A DNA stretch of 64,000 bases from Alphaproteobacteria bacterium. Its GTDB lineage: Bacteria > Pseudomonadota > Alphaproteobacteria > RF32 > CAG-239. The notes under the pieces were generated by a model. It did no database searches. It saw nothing but the letters and a program-made list of their open reading frames with translations, and had not been told where the DNA came from. The number at the start of each line of letters is the position of its first letter. Positions within the stretch are counted from its first letter, which is position 1. Below are positions 8,706-16,957 of this stretch, one piece after another. The stretch lies in the NCBI GenBank assembly GCA_015062535.1, contig SUUK01000007.1, forward strand, positions 18,094 to 82,093, written 5' to 3'. Position numbers and translations under genes: made by a program.

Positions 8706-9287
8706 ATGATTAACCAAGCATATTTAGATGATAAAAAAATTAAAGATATTTTGACTTATGTTTCCGGTATGAGACATTCTGAACAAATACGAATGATGTT
8801 CTTTTGCTCCTTAAATGGAATGAGGTCTATCAACTTCTGCTATCTTCAAATTAAAGATGTCTTTAATGCAGATGAAACTGTTAAAGATGTAATTTGTCTT
8901 GATGCTGATAAAAATAAGGGAAAATTTGGTGCTAACTATTACTTAAACACTCAAATTAAGAAAGAATTTAAGGAGTATTTGAAATTCTTAAAATCCCAAA
9001 ATAGCGAAATAACACCTGAAACCTATTTGTTCACTAGCCAAAAGCTAAACAAACCATATAATAGAGTTTCAATCAGTAGGTTATTCTCAAGCATCTATAG
9101 AAAGTTCAATATTGAAGGAGCAAGTCATTTAGGTAGGCATATGTTCGTGTCTAAGCTTGTAAACAGTGGTATTAACATCTGTTTGGTTCAAAAACTTTCA
9201 AATCATAGAAATATCGGGACAACTCAACGATACTTCAACTATAACTCACAAATGTTATCCAATGCGGTGGAGAATATCAGGGTATAG
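8706..9287 (+). CDS. tyrosine recombinase, catalytic domain only
   Basis: A 193-residue protein with the tyrosine recombinase signature: the first Arg in LNGMRSINFCYL (about residue 40), HLGRH (HxxR) at about 146-150, and SNHRNIGTTQRYFNY with the His and nucleophilic Tyr near 166-176. The usual N-terminal core-binding (SAM-like) domain is missing; most integrases have 300-400 residues. AAAGGA lies ahead of the ATG at 8706. It is 280 bases from the 3' end of tRNA-Thr, a classic integration site, and beside the 32-bp array. It is probably the integrase or an excision helper of the island at 1-9.6 kb. Confidence 0.8.
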   Translation: MINQAYLDDKKIKDILTYVSGMRHSEQIRMMFFCSLNGMRSINFCYLQIKDVFNADETVKDVICLDADKNKGKFGANYYLNTQIKKEFKEYLKFLKSQNSEITPETYLFTSQKLNKPYNRVSISRLFSSIYRKFNIEGASHLGRHMFVSKLVNSGINICLVQKLSNHRNIGTTQRYFNYNSQMLSNAVENIRV

Positions 9288-9530
9288 AAAACAATCGTCA
9301 TAAAAAAGTAAGGTTGGTTAATTATTGAAGAAAATCCATTCGGGGAAAAATATAGATTCTGTTTCAAAAAAATAAAATTACATTTGGGTAAAAGTATGGG
9401 TTGTATTTAAGATTCGTTCGGGTAAAAAATTATAAAATATTGGAAGAGTAATGGTAATAGCTTGTCTTGTGCGGGATAACTGACGGACTAAATGACGGGC
9501 AGACTTAAAAACGCTTATACATCAAGGCAA

Positions 9531-9557
9531 AAAAAAAGACCCTATTAGAGGGGCTTA
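9531..9557 (-). terminator. weak terminator downstream of tRNA-Thr
   Basis: Read on the minus strand, GCCCC, a short loop and GGGTC are followed by nine T. The stem has one mismatch. It lies just past the tRNA-Thr 3' end. The stretch between it and the recombinase (9288-9530) holds no gene that I can support; it contains three loose copies of TTCGGGTAAAAA-like sequence. Confidence 0.5.
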
Positions 9558-9566
9558 AATAAAGAA

Positions 9567-9642
9567 TGGTGCCGACAGAGAGACTCGAACTCCCGACCCA
9601 CTGATTACAAATCAGTAGCTCTACCAACTGAGCTATGTCGGC
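9567..9642 (-). tRNA. tRNA-Thr (anticodon UGU)
   Basis: A 76-base cloverleaf on the minus strand: acceptor GCCGACA pairing with TGTCGGC, D-arm GCTC/GAGC, anticodon stem ACTGA/TCAGT with loop TTTGTAA (anticodon TGT), T-arm GGGAG-TTCGAGT-CTCTC, discriminator A and encoded CCA. Its 3' end faces the accessory region, so it is the likely attachment site of the island to its left. Confidence 0.97.
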
Positions 9643-9718
9643 AACAGATAAGCTTATATATAATGATTTTTTTATTGTCAATATAATTTTTTTATTTTTT
9701 TTTATAATATGTGAAAAA

Positions 9719-10447
9719 CTATCGTGCACATAATCGAGTTTTTGTTTTCGAGTGATGTTTTTTCTTACTAATTCTTTTATATGCACACTTAAATGCATCA
9801 TCTGTAATCAGGTTAAATTTATTATTTTGAGATAAAGCCCACGAACCTTTTGCACTTGTAGAACCAACCCCTTCAATCATTAAATTGGGACCAAAATAAA
9901 CAGCATCAAAAATTGAAGTAGATTTTACTGCCGAAATAACTGGTTTTAATTTTTTATTTTCATCAAAAACATCTTTATCGTTAAAATTAACAACAAGCCA
10001 TTCAACATCAGACGACCAAATATCAGGATATGCTGTTTCATCCCACTTTGTAACATCTTTGCCATGCTTAAATATTCGATTCTTAAAATATTCAATAGTT
10101 TCTAATATTTTATTTCGAGAACTAAAAGCATCAGGATGTCGTTCTAAATATTTTGTAACAGCCAAAGATCTTGAAATCATAGAGCCATTAACACCTTCAG
10201 GACAATCCCCTTCATATCCAATTAAAATACCGCCTCTTGCTTTTAAGAATTGTTGACGTTTATCTGTAGAGTTAAAAAATAAAAAACCATATCCTTGCGC
10301 TTCTTTTCCATTCCAATTTGTATATTTAACTAAAGGAGCATTTAAAAAATCTGGAATAGGGATAATGACACGTTTAGCATTTGTTGGGATAACATGCTCA
10401 ACCCAATCTGATTTTAGTGCTTTTTTTACTTCATCATGACTTATCAT
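9719..10447 (-). CDS. hypothetical protein, 242 residues
   Basis: Not recognised. It has no signal peptide or membrane segment, is rich in aromatic residues, and has a strongly basic tail (KRISKKKHHSKTKTR near 225-239). It contains the segment VEWLVVNFNDKDVFDENKK. It is transcribed toward tRNA-Thr and divergently from apt, from which it is separated by 126 bases. AGGAGA lies before the start. It lies on the chromosome side of the tRNA-Thr junction. Confidence 0.6.
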   Translation of the reverse strand: MISHDEVKKALKSDWVEHVIPTNAKRVIIPIPDFLNAPLVKYTNWNGKEAQGYGFLFFNSTDKRQQFLKARGGILIGYEGDCPEGVNGSMISRSLAVTKYLERHPDAFSSRNKILETIEYFKNRIFKHGKDVTKWDETAYPDIWSSDVEWLVVNFNDKDVFDENKKLKPVISAVKSTSIFDAVYFGPNLMIEGVGSTSAKGSWALSQNNKFNLITDDAFKCAYKRISKKKHHSKTKTRLCAR

Positions 10448-10573
10448 TTTAACTCTCTCCTTATTAAAATAATATCAGAAAAGTAATAAGACGTCAACAA
10501 AAAGTCTTTATAAGTAATAAAAATATCTATTAAATATCTAAATAAGAAATATACTAAAGAAAAGGAGATAGCT

Positions 10574-11092
10574 ATGACAAATGATGAAATTTTAACTCAT
10601 ATAAGAAATATTCCAGATTTTCCACATCAAGGGATTTTGTTTAAAGATATAACAACAGCTCTTAAAGATAAAGATGTTTTTAAGGCAATTATTGATAATT
10701 TATACGAGTTAGTAAAAGATAAAAAGATAGATTATGTTGTCGCTATAGAAAGCAGAGGTTATATTCTAGGAGCCCCTCTTGCCTATAAATTAGGCGCAGG
10801 ACTTGTTATTGCAAGAAAGCCAGGGAAGCTTCCAGCCCCAGTTGAAAGGGTAGAATATGGTCTAGAATATGGTAAAGATGTATTAGAAATGCATAAAGAT
10901 GCAATAGAGGCAGGGAAAAATGTTTTAATTGTTGATGATTTACTTGCAACAGGTGGAACCGTAAATGCAACCATACAATTAGTTGAAAAATTGGGTGCAA
11001 AAGTAACAGCTAGTCTATTTTTAATAGAACTAGAAGAATTATCTCATATTGCAAAAGTAAATTCTCCAAAAATAAGTTTAATTAAATGCTAG
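10574..11092 (+). CDS. apt: adenine phosphoribosyltransferase
   Basis: Makes AMP from adenine and phosphoribosyl pyrophosphate (purine salvage, cytoplasm). The 172-residue protein has the usual family length and features: an N-terminal IPDFPHQGILFKDIT segment, AIESRGYILGAPLA (adenine-binding region, about residues 57-70), ARKPGKLP, and the PRPP loop VLIVDDLLATGGT (about 117-129). AAAGGAG lies eight bases ahead of the ATG. Alone on its strand; nothing unusual. Confidence 0.97.
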   Translation: MTNDEILTHIRNIPDFPHQGILFKDITTALKDKDVFKAIIDNLYELVKDKKIDYVVAIESRGYILGAPLAYKLGAGLVIARKPGKLPAPVERVEYGLEYGKDVLEMHKDAIEAGKNVLIVDDLLATGGTVNATIQLVEKLGAKVTASLFLIELEELSHIAKVNSPKISLIKC

Positions 11093-11203
11093 GATAATCA
11101 AGTATTTATTGTAAAATAATAGATCAATATACAAAATATATTGACAATACAAAAAAATCATAATAGCCTATCCAAAGTTTTGTGAAAAAATGGAAGATTT
11201 TTT

Positions 11204-11332
11204 ATGACCGCATTAATGAGCATATATTTAGTAAAGCTCGCTTTAAGAAACAGAAGTCTTAAAGTTGCACTTCCTATGCTTATTCTTCCAATTTTTATTA
11301 TCGCTATTTTACTCATTAGCTACTGTCTCTAA
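11204..11332 (+). CDS. 42-residue single-span membrane peptide
   Basis: A short ORF reading MTALMSIYLVKLALRNRSLK followed by a hydrophobic stretch (VALPMLILPIFIIAILLISY) that would span the membrane once. A weak GGAAGA lies upstream. Its last codons form the 5' arm of a long hairpin (11327-11369), and the amidoligase gene starts 95 bases later on the same strand. It may be a real membrane peptide of that operon or a leader peptide. The hydrophobic design argues that it is translated. Confidence 0.5.
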   Translation: MTALMSIYLVKLALRNRSLKVALPMLILPIFIIAILLISYCL

Positions 11333-11369
11333 GTGCTTTAAATCTGCTTTAAAGCCCGAACACTTAGAG
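11327..11369 (+). promoter_or_regulatory. long stem-loop between the small peptide and the amidoligase
   Basis: CTCTAAGTG (11327-11335) pairs with CACTTAGAG (11361-11369), and inside it GCTTTAAA pairs with TTTAAAGC around the loop TCTGC. The outer stem begins within the stop region of the 42-residue ORF. There is no T run after it, so it is not a standard terminator. It may stabilise the mRNA, attenuate, or link translation of the two genes. Confidence 0.7.
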
Positions 11370-11427
11370 AAATTTTGAATTGGGCTTTAAGATCACAACA
11401 GATAAAATAGTAGATAATGAGGAAAAA

Positions 11428-13128
11428 ATGTCAGAAAATAGCTTTAATTCAAAAGAACCATATAGTGTATCAACAACCAAAAAAGTATTTGATTTTTATT
11501 TTCAAGCAATTGGAAAAAGAGATTTTAGACAATTCTATTATGACTGGCATATTGACGCAATGGTAGAACCTTTTGCAGAACTTATTGAATATTTTAATGA
11601 AAAATATCCCAAAAATTCATCAGAAATGTTTAGAAGTTTTGTTAAAGATTTTACCAATAGTGTTGATGTTTATAACATAGATTGTGAAAAGTTTTGCTCT
11701 GTAAAGTCAAATATTACAAATAAAGACAAGCAACTATCTGATATTATCGATAAAATAGAAACATTTAGTTTTGAATTAAGGCAATTTATATATAGCTTTG
11801 CAAATGTTGATGATTATGTTAAAGAATTTGGCGGATGGGTGTATAAGCCAAACTATCCATACTCGCATTTGCATGGTTTGTCTGTATCTGTTGATATTTT
11901 AAATAATTTATCTCAAAATTTTGAGGCACTAAAAGATGGCAATACTCTTGAAAAATCTCGCTTTTTAGTAGACAATTATTTAAGAGAAAATATAGCACCA
12001 ACATATAAATATAATGAAAACTATTCATATAAACAAAGAAAAGCACTAGTCAAAAATCTTGTAAAATTAAGAAATCAAATGGATGTAGAATATAGCTCAT
12101 CAGCATTAGATAATTATCAAGATTTATTTCAAATTGAAAACTTTGAAACCCCAAAATTTGGATCATATCGTCCAAATGGGTTTGAGCTAGAATTTTATGT
12201 GCCAAAAGAATATGAAAATTATGAGAATTTGATTGAATACCTAAAAGAAAAGCATGATTGGAAAAAAGTATATACTTCAAATTCAAATCCTGATGTATAT
12301 AGCGATTCCCAATCAGTTGGTGTAATAATGAGAGATGAAAGCTTGGCTGCAATGCATGGCTTAGCCCCTGTTGAATATGCATCACGTATTATGAATTCTA
12401 AAGAAGATGAAAAGGAATGCTTAAAAATTATGGATTCTTTTGATAAAGGATATGCAAATGTTCATTGTTCACTTCACCAACACGTTTCAACTGAAGGGTT
12501 TGATTTGGATACATATAAACGTTTAGTAAAAAGAATGATGCAACATGAAGATGTTATAGTTAGCAACTTTGCAGCTCCAGAACGTCAACAAAACAAATTA
12601 CTATATGCAACATATATTAGCAGAAACTTAAGTTCAAATGCTAAAAGGGATTATCCATTTTTGTGTGTAATGGCTGATATGTGTCAAAACTTAGATGAGC
12701 TTAGAGATATGGTAGGCTACGGACGTAAATATAAAACATTAAACATCATGCCATCAAAAACCATTGAATTTCGCTATATGAATGCAAATTTTAATCAAAA
12801 ATTTGTAGAAGCATTTTTAGAGTTTAATAGAGATTTTGTAAATAGCGCTGTAAATAATAGCGGAACACATATAAACCGTCCATTGTTAAATAAATACAAT
12901 TGGATGCAAAGTATGAAAGATGATAGTAAAACCATTTTAAGACATTTAAGTTACTATTATCAAAATGAATATGATCAGTTTCGCCCAGAAAATAAAGTAA
13001 ATCCTCATGTGATTTATGAAGAGAATGCTTATGCACGCCATGTTGCAGATGCAATGAGTCATACTCAAAAATTTGGTTATTATAATAGTTGGTATTTAAG
13101 GAAGATGAAAAATGCAAGAGCAATGTAA
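11428..13128 (+). CDS. amidoligase-family protein (Amidoligase_2-like)
   Basis: A 566-residue protein. The C-terminal half matches the amidoligase enzymes of the glutamine-synthetase fold: NGFELEFYVP (about residues 249-258), a GLAPVEYASRIM segment, CSLHQHVS (about 346-353), and KTIEFRYMNANFNQKFVEAF (about 447-466), the paired Glu/His/Arg patterns that bind metal and ATP. The first 230 residues are helical and unassigned. Such enzymes join carboxyl and amino groups in peptide or cell-wall-like chemistry. I start at the ATG at 11428 (GAGGA before it) rather than the TTG at 11380. Its end overlaps the next gene by 17 bases, so the pair is co-translated. Confidence 0.75.
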   Translation: MSENSFNSKEPYSVSTTKKVFDFYFQAIGKRDFRQFYYDWHIDAMVEPFAELIEYFNEKYPKNSSEMFRSFVKDFTNSVDVYNIDCEKFCSVKSNITNKDKQLSDIIDKIETFSFELRQFIYSFANVDDYVKEFGGWVYKPNYPYSHLHGLSVSVDILNNLSQNFEALKDGNTLEKSRFLVDNYLRENIAPTYKYNENYSYKQRKALVKNLVKLRNQMDVEYSSSALDNYQDLFQIENFETPKFGSYRPNGFELEFYVPKEYENYENLIEYLKEKHDWKKVYTSNSNPDVYSDSQSVGVIMRDESLAAMHGLAPVEYASRIMNSKEDEKECLKIMDSFDKGYANVHCSLHQHVSTEGFDLDTYKRLVKRMMQHEDVIVSNFAAPERQQNKLLYATYISRNLSSNAKRDYPFLCVMADMCQNLDELRDMVGYGRKYKTLNIMPSKTIEFRYMNANFNQKFVEAFLEFNRDFVNSAVNNSGTHINRPLLNKYNWMQSMKDDSKTILRHLSYYYQNEYDQFRPENKVNPHVIYEENAYARHVADAMSHTQKFGYYNSWYLRKMKNARAM

Positions 13129-13849
13129 TCCATATAGTGTAATAAATAAAAATAGTTCAAATGCAATTATTTTAACATGTGAACACGCCTCATCATATAT
13201 CCCTAAATCTTACAATAATTTAGGATTAAATGAAAAGTATTTAGACACTCATATTGCCCGAGATAAAGGTTGTAGACAGTTAACCATCGCATTAGCTCAA
13301 AAGCTTGGGTGTACTGCATTTGTAGCCAATTGTTCGAGGTTATTTATTGACTATAATAGAAGAGAAAATGAGCCATCATTAATATTAGATGAAAGTGATA
13401 AAATTTTAATACCAGGAAACAATAATCTATCTAAAGAAGAAAGAAATTATCGTATAAAAAATTATCACACCCCATACTATCAAGCAATTTTTGCTAAAAT
13501 TGATGAATTAAAGAAAAAAGGCATAACCCCAAAAATTCTTTCTATACATGGCTATACACCCCAGCTAAGAGGAGGAACATATCGTCCTTGGCATGCAGGA
13601 GTTTTGTTTGTAGAAGAAAATAATTTATCAAAAAAAATCTTAAATGAACTAAAACTAAAAAAGGATATCATCGTTGATGCCAATGTTCCTTATGATATGC
13701 GCCAATATAATACCGGTTCTTCAACAATATGTGGCAAAGACCTTAATTTAGAAAATGCAACAATTGAAATAAGAGACACCGAGTTTGAAAATCTAAATCA
13801 AGGTGTTGAAAAATGGTGCAGTTACATAGCAGAAGCTATACTAAAATAA
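13112..13849 (+). CDS. N-formylglutamate amidohydrolase-like protein
   Basis: A 245-residue zinc-amidohydrolase-like protein of the FGase family. LTCEHASSYIP (about 19-29) carries the expected metal-binding Glu/His, followed by HIARDKGC, NCSRLFIDYNR and SIHGYTP (about 148-154). The classical enzyme makes glutamate from N-formylglutamate in histidine breakdown, but no hut genes are here. The overlap with the amidoligase gene suggests it hydrolyses an amide in the same pathway, as a partner of the ligase. AAGGAAG lies before the ATG. Confidence 0.85.
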   Translation: MQEQCNPYSVINKNSSNAIILTCEHASSYIPKSYNNLGLNEKYLDTHIARDKGCRQLTIALAQKLGCTAFVANCSRLFIDYNRRENEPSLILDESDKILIPGNNNLSKEERNYRIKNYHTPYYQAIFAKIDELKKKGITPKILSIHGYTPQLRGGTYRPWHAGVLFVEENNLSKKILNELKLKKDIIVDANVPYDMRQYNTGSSTICGKDLNLENATIEIRDTEFENLNQGVEKWCSYIAEAILK

Positions 13850-13915
13850 ATTATAGACAAACTGTAAATTTTATGATATTCTATCCATAGTAACAAATTA
13901 TAAAACATATAGATT

Positions 13916-14773
13916 ATGAGAAAATTATTATCAATCATGGTGTCAATCACTATGATGTTCTTTGCAGTTGAAGGTTACGCGCAAAGAAGTGAAAGAAGTG
14001 GTGGTTCAAGAGGGTCAAGTCCAAGGGTTGAAAATAGGTCTTCATCTAGAAGCTCAAGCTATGCAAAAACAGCGCCTCAGTCAAGAAATTCTTCTTATTC
14101 AAGACCGCAGGCAACTCCATCAAGAGGAGGGTCTTATTCAAGACCGCAGGCAACTCCATCAAGAGGAAGTTCTTACCAGCACCAGCAAAGAGGTTCAACA
14201 GCCCCTCGTCAGTCTACTGTAAATCAAGGTCGAGCTTCTCGTCCAAGCAGTAACAGACCTGCTTCTCAAGTGCAGAATACAAGACCAAGACAAAACGGTC
14301 ATGTAGCTCCACAGAGAGGATATCAAGCACCTCATCACCGGCCAGCACCTCCGCCTTCTCACCATCATTATGGTGGCTATAGGCCTACTTTCCATCATCA
14401 CCATGCCCACTATCATCATCACCATAATTGTATTTTTGATAGATGGTCTTGGTATTCTTGGGGAGGGTATCATAACAGGTTTATACGTCATGGGTACTAT
14501 CACAATAGATACTTTGACAATATGTTAGGATACTATCTCTGGGGAAGTTTGAATGCACCAACTCGCCTTGACATTGGTAATATGACATTTACACGTTACA
14601 ATTCAACATTAAAGATCAGAATAGGTAATGATTATTCATATCTTGATCTTTATCGTTATCAAAGAATTGTATACAATGTAGGTTACACTACAGTAGAGGT
14701 TACAACCAGTTCAGGTTATGCGACAATTTATTTCTATGACGAATATGGCAATACTGCCACATATCGTTTGTAG
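13916..14773 (+). CDS. secreted Ser/Arg/His-rich repeat protein
   Basis: A 285-residue exported protein. A signal peptide (about 1-22, ending EGYA) is followed by a low-complexity stretch rich in Ser, Arg, Pro and Gln with two exact-type 13-residue repeats (SYSRPQATPSRG). Next comes a His-rich stretch with several runs of three to four His (about 143-166) that could bind metals, then an aromatic region and a beta-rich end (TFTRYNSTLKIRIGNDYSYL). No clear Shine-Dalgarno precedes the ATG. I do not know the family. Likely periplasmic or surface located. Confidence 0.65.
   Translation: MRKLLSIMVSITMMFFAVEGYAQRSERSGGSRGSSPRVENRSSSRSSSYAKTAPQSRNSSYSRPQATPSRGGSYSRPQATPSRGSSYQHQQRGSTAPRQSTVNQGRASRPSSNRPASQVQNTRPRQNGHVAPQRGYQAPHHRPAPPPSHHHYGGYRPTFHHHHAHYHHHHNCIFDRWSWYSWGGYHNRFIRHGYYHNRYFDNMLGYYLWGSLNAPTRLDIGNMTFTRYNSTLKIRIGNDYSYLDLYRYQRIVYNVGYTTVEVTTSSGYATIYFYDEYGNTATYRL
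14093..14170 (+). repeat. two 39-bp in-frame tandem repeats
   Basis: Unit 1 is 14093-14131 and unit 2 is 14132-14170. They differ only near the end (Gly versus Ser codon) and a third partial copy starts at 14171. The near-identity suggests recent duplication, so copy number may vary between strains. Confidence 0.9.
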
Positions 14774-14789
14774 GAAGTAAACAACTAGA

Positions 14790-14818
14790 AAAAGAGGGCT
14801 TATTAAGTCCTCTTTTTT
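14790..14818 (+). terminator. rho-independent terminator
   Basis: AAGAGGGCTTA pairs with TAAGTCCTCTT around a short loop and is followed by a T run. It closes the His-rich gene transcript. Confidence 0.85.
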
Positions 14819-14951
14819 CGATTCTCTTGAATTTTTTTTATAGCTTTTTCATCTTTTTTTGCAAAAGTATATAACCCAGTATGTAATTTTTTACAAAACT
14901 TGTATTTTAATAAAAATGTGCAATCCTTTATCTAGAAAAGGAGAAATAAAA

Positions 14952-15203
14952 ATGATAGAAGTAAAAATATATTGCACAAAAAAACACGAACTATATCAAT
15001 CAACATATGATACAGTTACCAAAATTATGACTGAGAATAATTTAGAATATAGAATAGAAAGAATTACTGATACAGATGTTATTAGAAGAAGAAATATAAC
15101 AAACCAACCACTCATAGTTATAAATAATCAAATTATAATGTTAGCTCATCCGCCATCAGAGCATGACATAAAAGTAACATTAATTAGAATGAAGTTGCTT
15201 TAA
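14952..15203 (+). CDS. small thioredoxin-fold-like protein without CXXC
   Basis: An 83-residue protein that looks like the small thioredoxin_3/glutaredoxin-type fold: a beta-strand MIEVKIYC, a helix with TYDTVTKIM, ERITDTDVIRRRNITNQPLIVINNQIIMLAHPPS in the place of the cis-Pro loop. Only a single Cys remains (Cys8) where redox members have CXXC, so a classical disulphide role is unlikely. The ATG at 14952 has AAGGAG eight bases before; the longer frame upstream is not needed. Confidence 0.5.
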   Translation: MIEVKIYCTKKHELYQSTYDTVTKIMTENNLEYRIERITDTDVIRRRNITNQPLIVINNQIIMLAHPPSEHDIKVTLIRMKLL

Positions 15204-15245
15204 TAAATAAAATATATTACTCTAAGCCAATAAAAGGAGAGTAAT

Positions 15246-15755
15246 ATGAAAAAATTATCTAAGTATACCGAAATTATAAAACATCTTGAGCGCCAAGGGT
15301 GGAAAAGAAAAAATATTTTAAATCCAGAAACAGTAGCATCTCATAGTTGGCATATGGCAATACTTGCTCTTTATTTATCAAAAGATTACGAAAAGGAGTA
15401 TGATTTTAATAAAGTTATAAGTCTTTGCCTTTGTCATGATTTAGCAGAAAGCATAATAGGAGATATAACTCCGAATGATAGTTTCTATAAAAATAAAAAA
15501 GAAATAGAAAAAGAAGCTATGAAAAAAATTAAAGAAGAGTGCCATTTTGATAAGGTTTATGATTTATTTATAGAATACGAAGAAAAGATTACAAATGAAG
15601 CAAAACTAGCCAATGATTTAGATCAAATAGACGTGTATATCCAATCTTTAGATTACGAGAATAAATATGAAGATCTAGATTTATCAGAGTTTAGAATTAG
15701 TGCATTAAATAAATTACAAACTCCATTAGGCAAAAAGATAATCGATTCTCTTTAA
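15246..15755 (+). CDS. HD-domain 5'-deoxynucleotidase-like protein (YfbR/HDDC2 type)
   Basis: A 169-residue HD phosphohydrolase. The metal ligands are ASHSWHM (His near 35), LCHDLAE (HD near 64-65, with AESIIGDITP after it) and NDLDQIDVY (Asp near 124). Order and length fit the YfbR/HDDC2 family, which removes the phosphate from deoxynucleoside 5'-monophosphates. AAAGGAG precedes the ATG. The gene follows the thioredoxin-like ORF by 42 bases and may share its mRNA. Confidence 0.85.
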   Translation: MKKLSKYTEIIKHLERQGWKRKNILNPETVASHSWHMAILALYLSKDYEKEYDFNKVISLCLCHDLAESIIGDITPNDSFYKNKKEIEKEAMKKIKEECHFDKVYDLFIEYEEKITNEAKLANDLDQIDVYIQSLDYENKYEDLDLSEFRISALNKLQTPLGKKIIDSL

Positions 15756-15877
15756 TAAAAATTAGTTGCTAATATTAAAAAATATATTATATTAAAAGCG
15801 CTCAAAGAAAGTAAAAACTTTGAATTTTTATATTTCTTTGGTGAAAATAAGTTATAATTCACACAAAGGATAAACAA

Positions 15878-16957
15878 ATGAAGGTACTCGTTGGTTTAAG
15901 CGGTGGAGTTGACTCTTCCGTTGTTGCATGTCTCTTAAAGGAACAAGGGCATGAAGTTATTGGCGCTACAATGTCAATATGGGATAAAGATAAATATTCT
16001 AACATAAATAGCTTAAAAGAAGGATGCTTTTCTCCGCATGAAGAAGAGGATATAGCTTTAGCTAAAGAATTATGCAAAAAACTAGATATTGAATATCATG
16101 TAATTGATTGCACTTCAATATATCAAAAAATAGTTTTAGAAAATTTCAAAAAAGAGTACTTAAATGGCAGAACTCCAAACCCATGTGTAATATGTAATTC
16201 AAAAATAAAATTTGATGCATTACCACTTGGGGCAATAAGTCAAGGTATAGAGTTTGATAAATTTGCAACAGGGCACTATGCTCGTCTATCCTATAATGAG
16301 AATAATAAGCGTTATCAGTTGCAAGCAGGAATTGATAATAGAAAAGACCAGTCATACTTTATATATCGTCTAACCCAATCCCAACTATCTAAAATCTTAA
16401 TGCCATTAGGGGGATTAACTAAAGAACAAACAAGAGAACTTGCAAAAAAATATGATTTATCAGTAAGTAACAAAAAAGATAGTCAAGATTTTTATACCGG
16501 TGATGTAAATGATATATTAAATACAGCGCCAATTAAGGGAAATATTGTTGATAAAAATGGTAAAATATTAGGTACTCACAATGGTATATGGAATTTTACA
16601 ATAGGCCAGAGAAGAGGTTTAGGAGTTAGTGCTGATAGACCACTTTATGTGATAGACTTAAATAAGGAAAAAAATGAAGTTGTATTAGGTTATGTTGAAG
16701 ATGGTCAAACAACATCAATAAAAGCAACTGATATAAATTGGGTGTCAGTTACAAATATTTTGCCTAACTTGTTAATAAAAGTAAAGGTTCGGTCTTCTCA
16801 AGCACCAACTTTGGCAAAATTTGTACCAATTGATGAAAATAATGCATATATACATTTTACAGAGCCACAAAAAGCTATCGCATCAGGCCAATCCGTAGTA
16901 TTCTATGATGATAATGATTTCATTTTAGGCGGTGGATTTATAGAGAAAGCTGTATAA
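15878..16957 (+). CDS. mnmA: tRNA 2-thiouridylase MnmA (variant lacking the second catalytic Cys)
   Basis: Puts sulfur on U34 of Lys, Glu and Gln tRNAs. The 359-residue protein has the PP-loop GLSGGVDSSVV (about 6-16), GRTPNPCVICNSKIKF (about 94-109) with the first catalytic Cys, ATGHYARL and the C-terminal beta domains. The usual KDS..(I)C motif reads KKDSQDFYTGD here, so the second Cys is replaced, while NPCVIC gives an extra nearby Cys. This resembles a variant MnmA class whose chemistry may use an iron-sulfur cluster (inference). The stop overlaps the hydE start (TAATG). Confidence 0.93.
   Translation: MKVLVGLSGGVDSSVVACLLKEQGHEVIGATMSIWDKDKYSNINSLKEGCFSPHEEEDIALAKELCKKLDIEYHVIDCTSIYQKIVLENFKKEYLNGRTPNPCVICNSKIKFDALPLGAISQGIEFDKFATGHYARLSYNENNKRYQLQAGIDNRKDQSYFIYRLTQSQLSKILMPLGGLTKEQTRELAKKYDLSVSNKKDSQDFYTGDVNDILNTAPIKGNIVDKNGKILGTHNGIWNFTIGQRRGLGVSADRPLYVIDLNKEKNEVVLGYVEDGQTTSIKATDINWVSVTNILPNLLIKVKVRSSQAPTLAKFVPIDENNAYIHFTEPQKAIASGQSVVFYDDNDFILGGGFIEKAV

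Noticed and set aside
9339..9430. Three TTCGGGTAAAAA-like motifs past the recombinase
   Set aside because: Spacing is uneven (44 and 34 bases) and the copies are loose; weak against the 32-bp array.
9505..9801. 98-residue minus-strand ORF across tRNA-Thr
   Set aside because: It crosses the tRNA gene and the end of the 9719 gene; no ribosome site and no protein-like character.
11141..11169. TTGACA at 11141 as promoter for the amidoligase operon
   Set aside because: The -10 at 17 bases (TAGCCT) is poor, so I do not list it as a feature.
13962..14222. 86-residue plus-strand ORF in the His-rich gene
   Set aside because: Alternative frame of a low-complexity repeat; no ribosome site, and the other frame has a signal peptide and terminator.
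14859..14951. Longer start of the thioredoxin-like gene
   Set aside because: The extra 31 residues are of non-coding type; AAGGAG is placed for the ATG at 14952.
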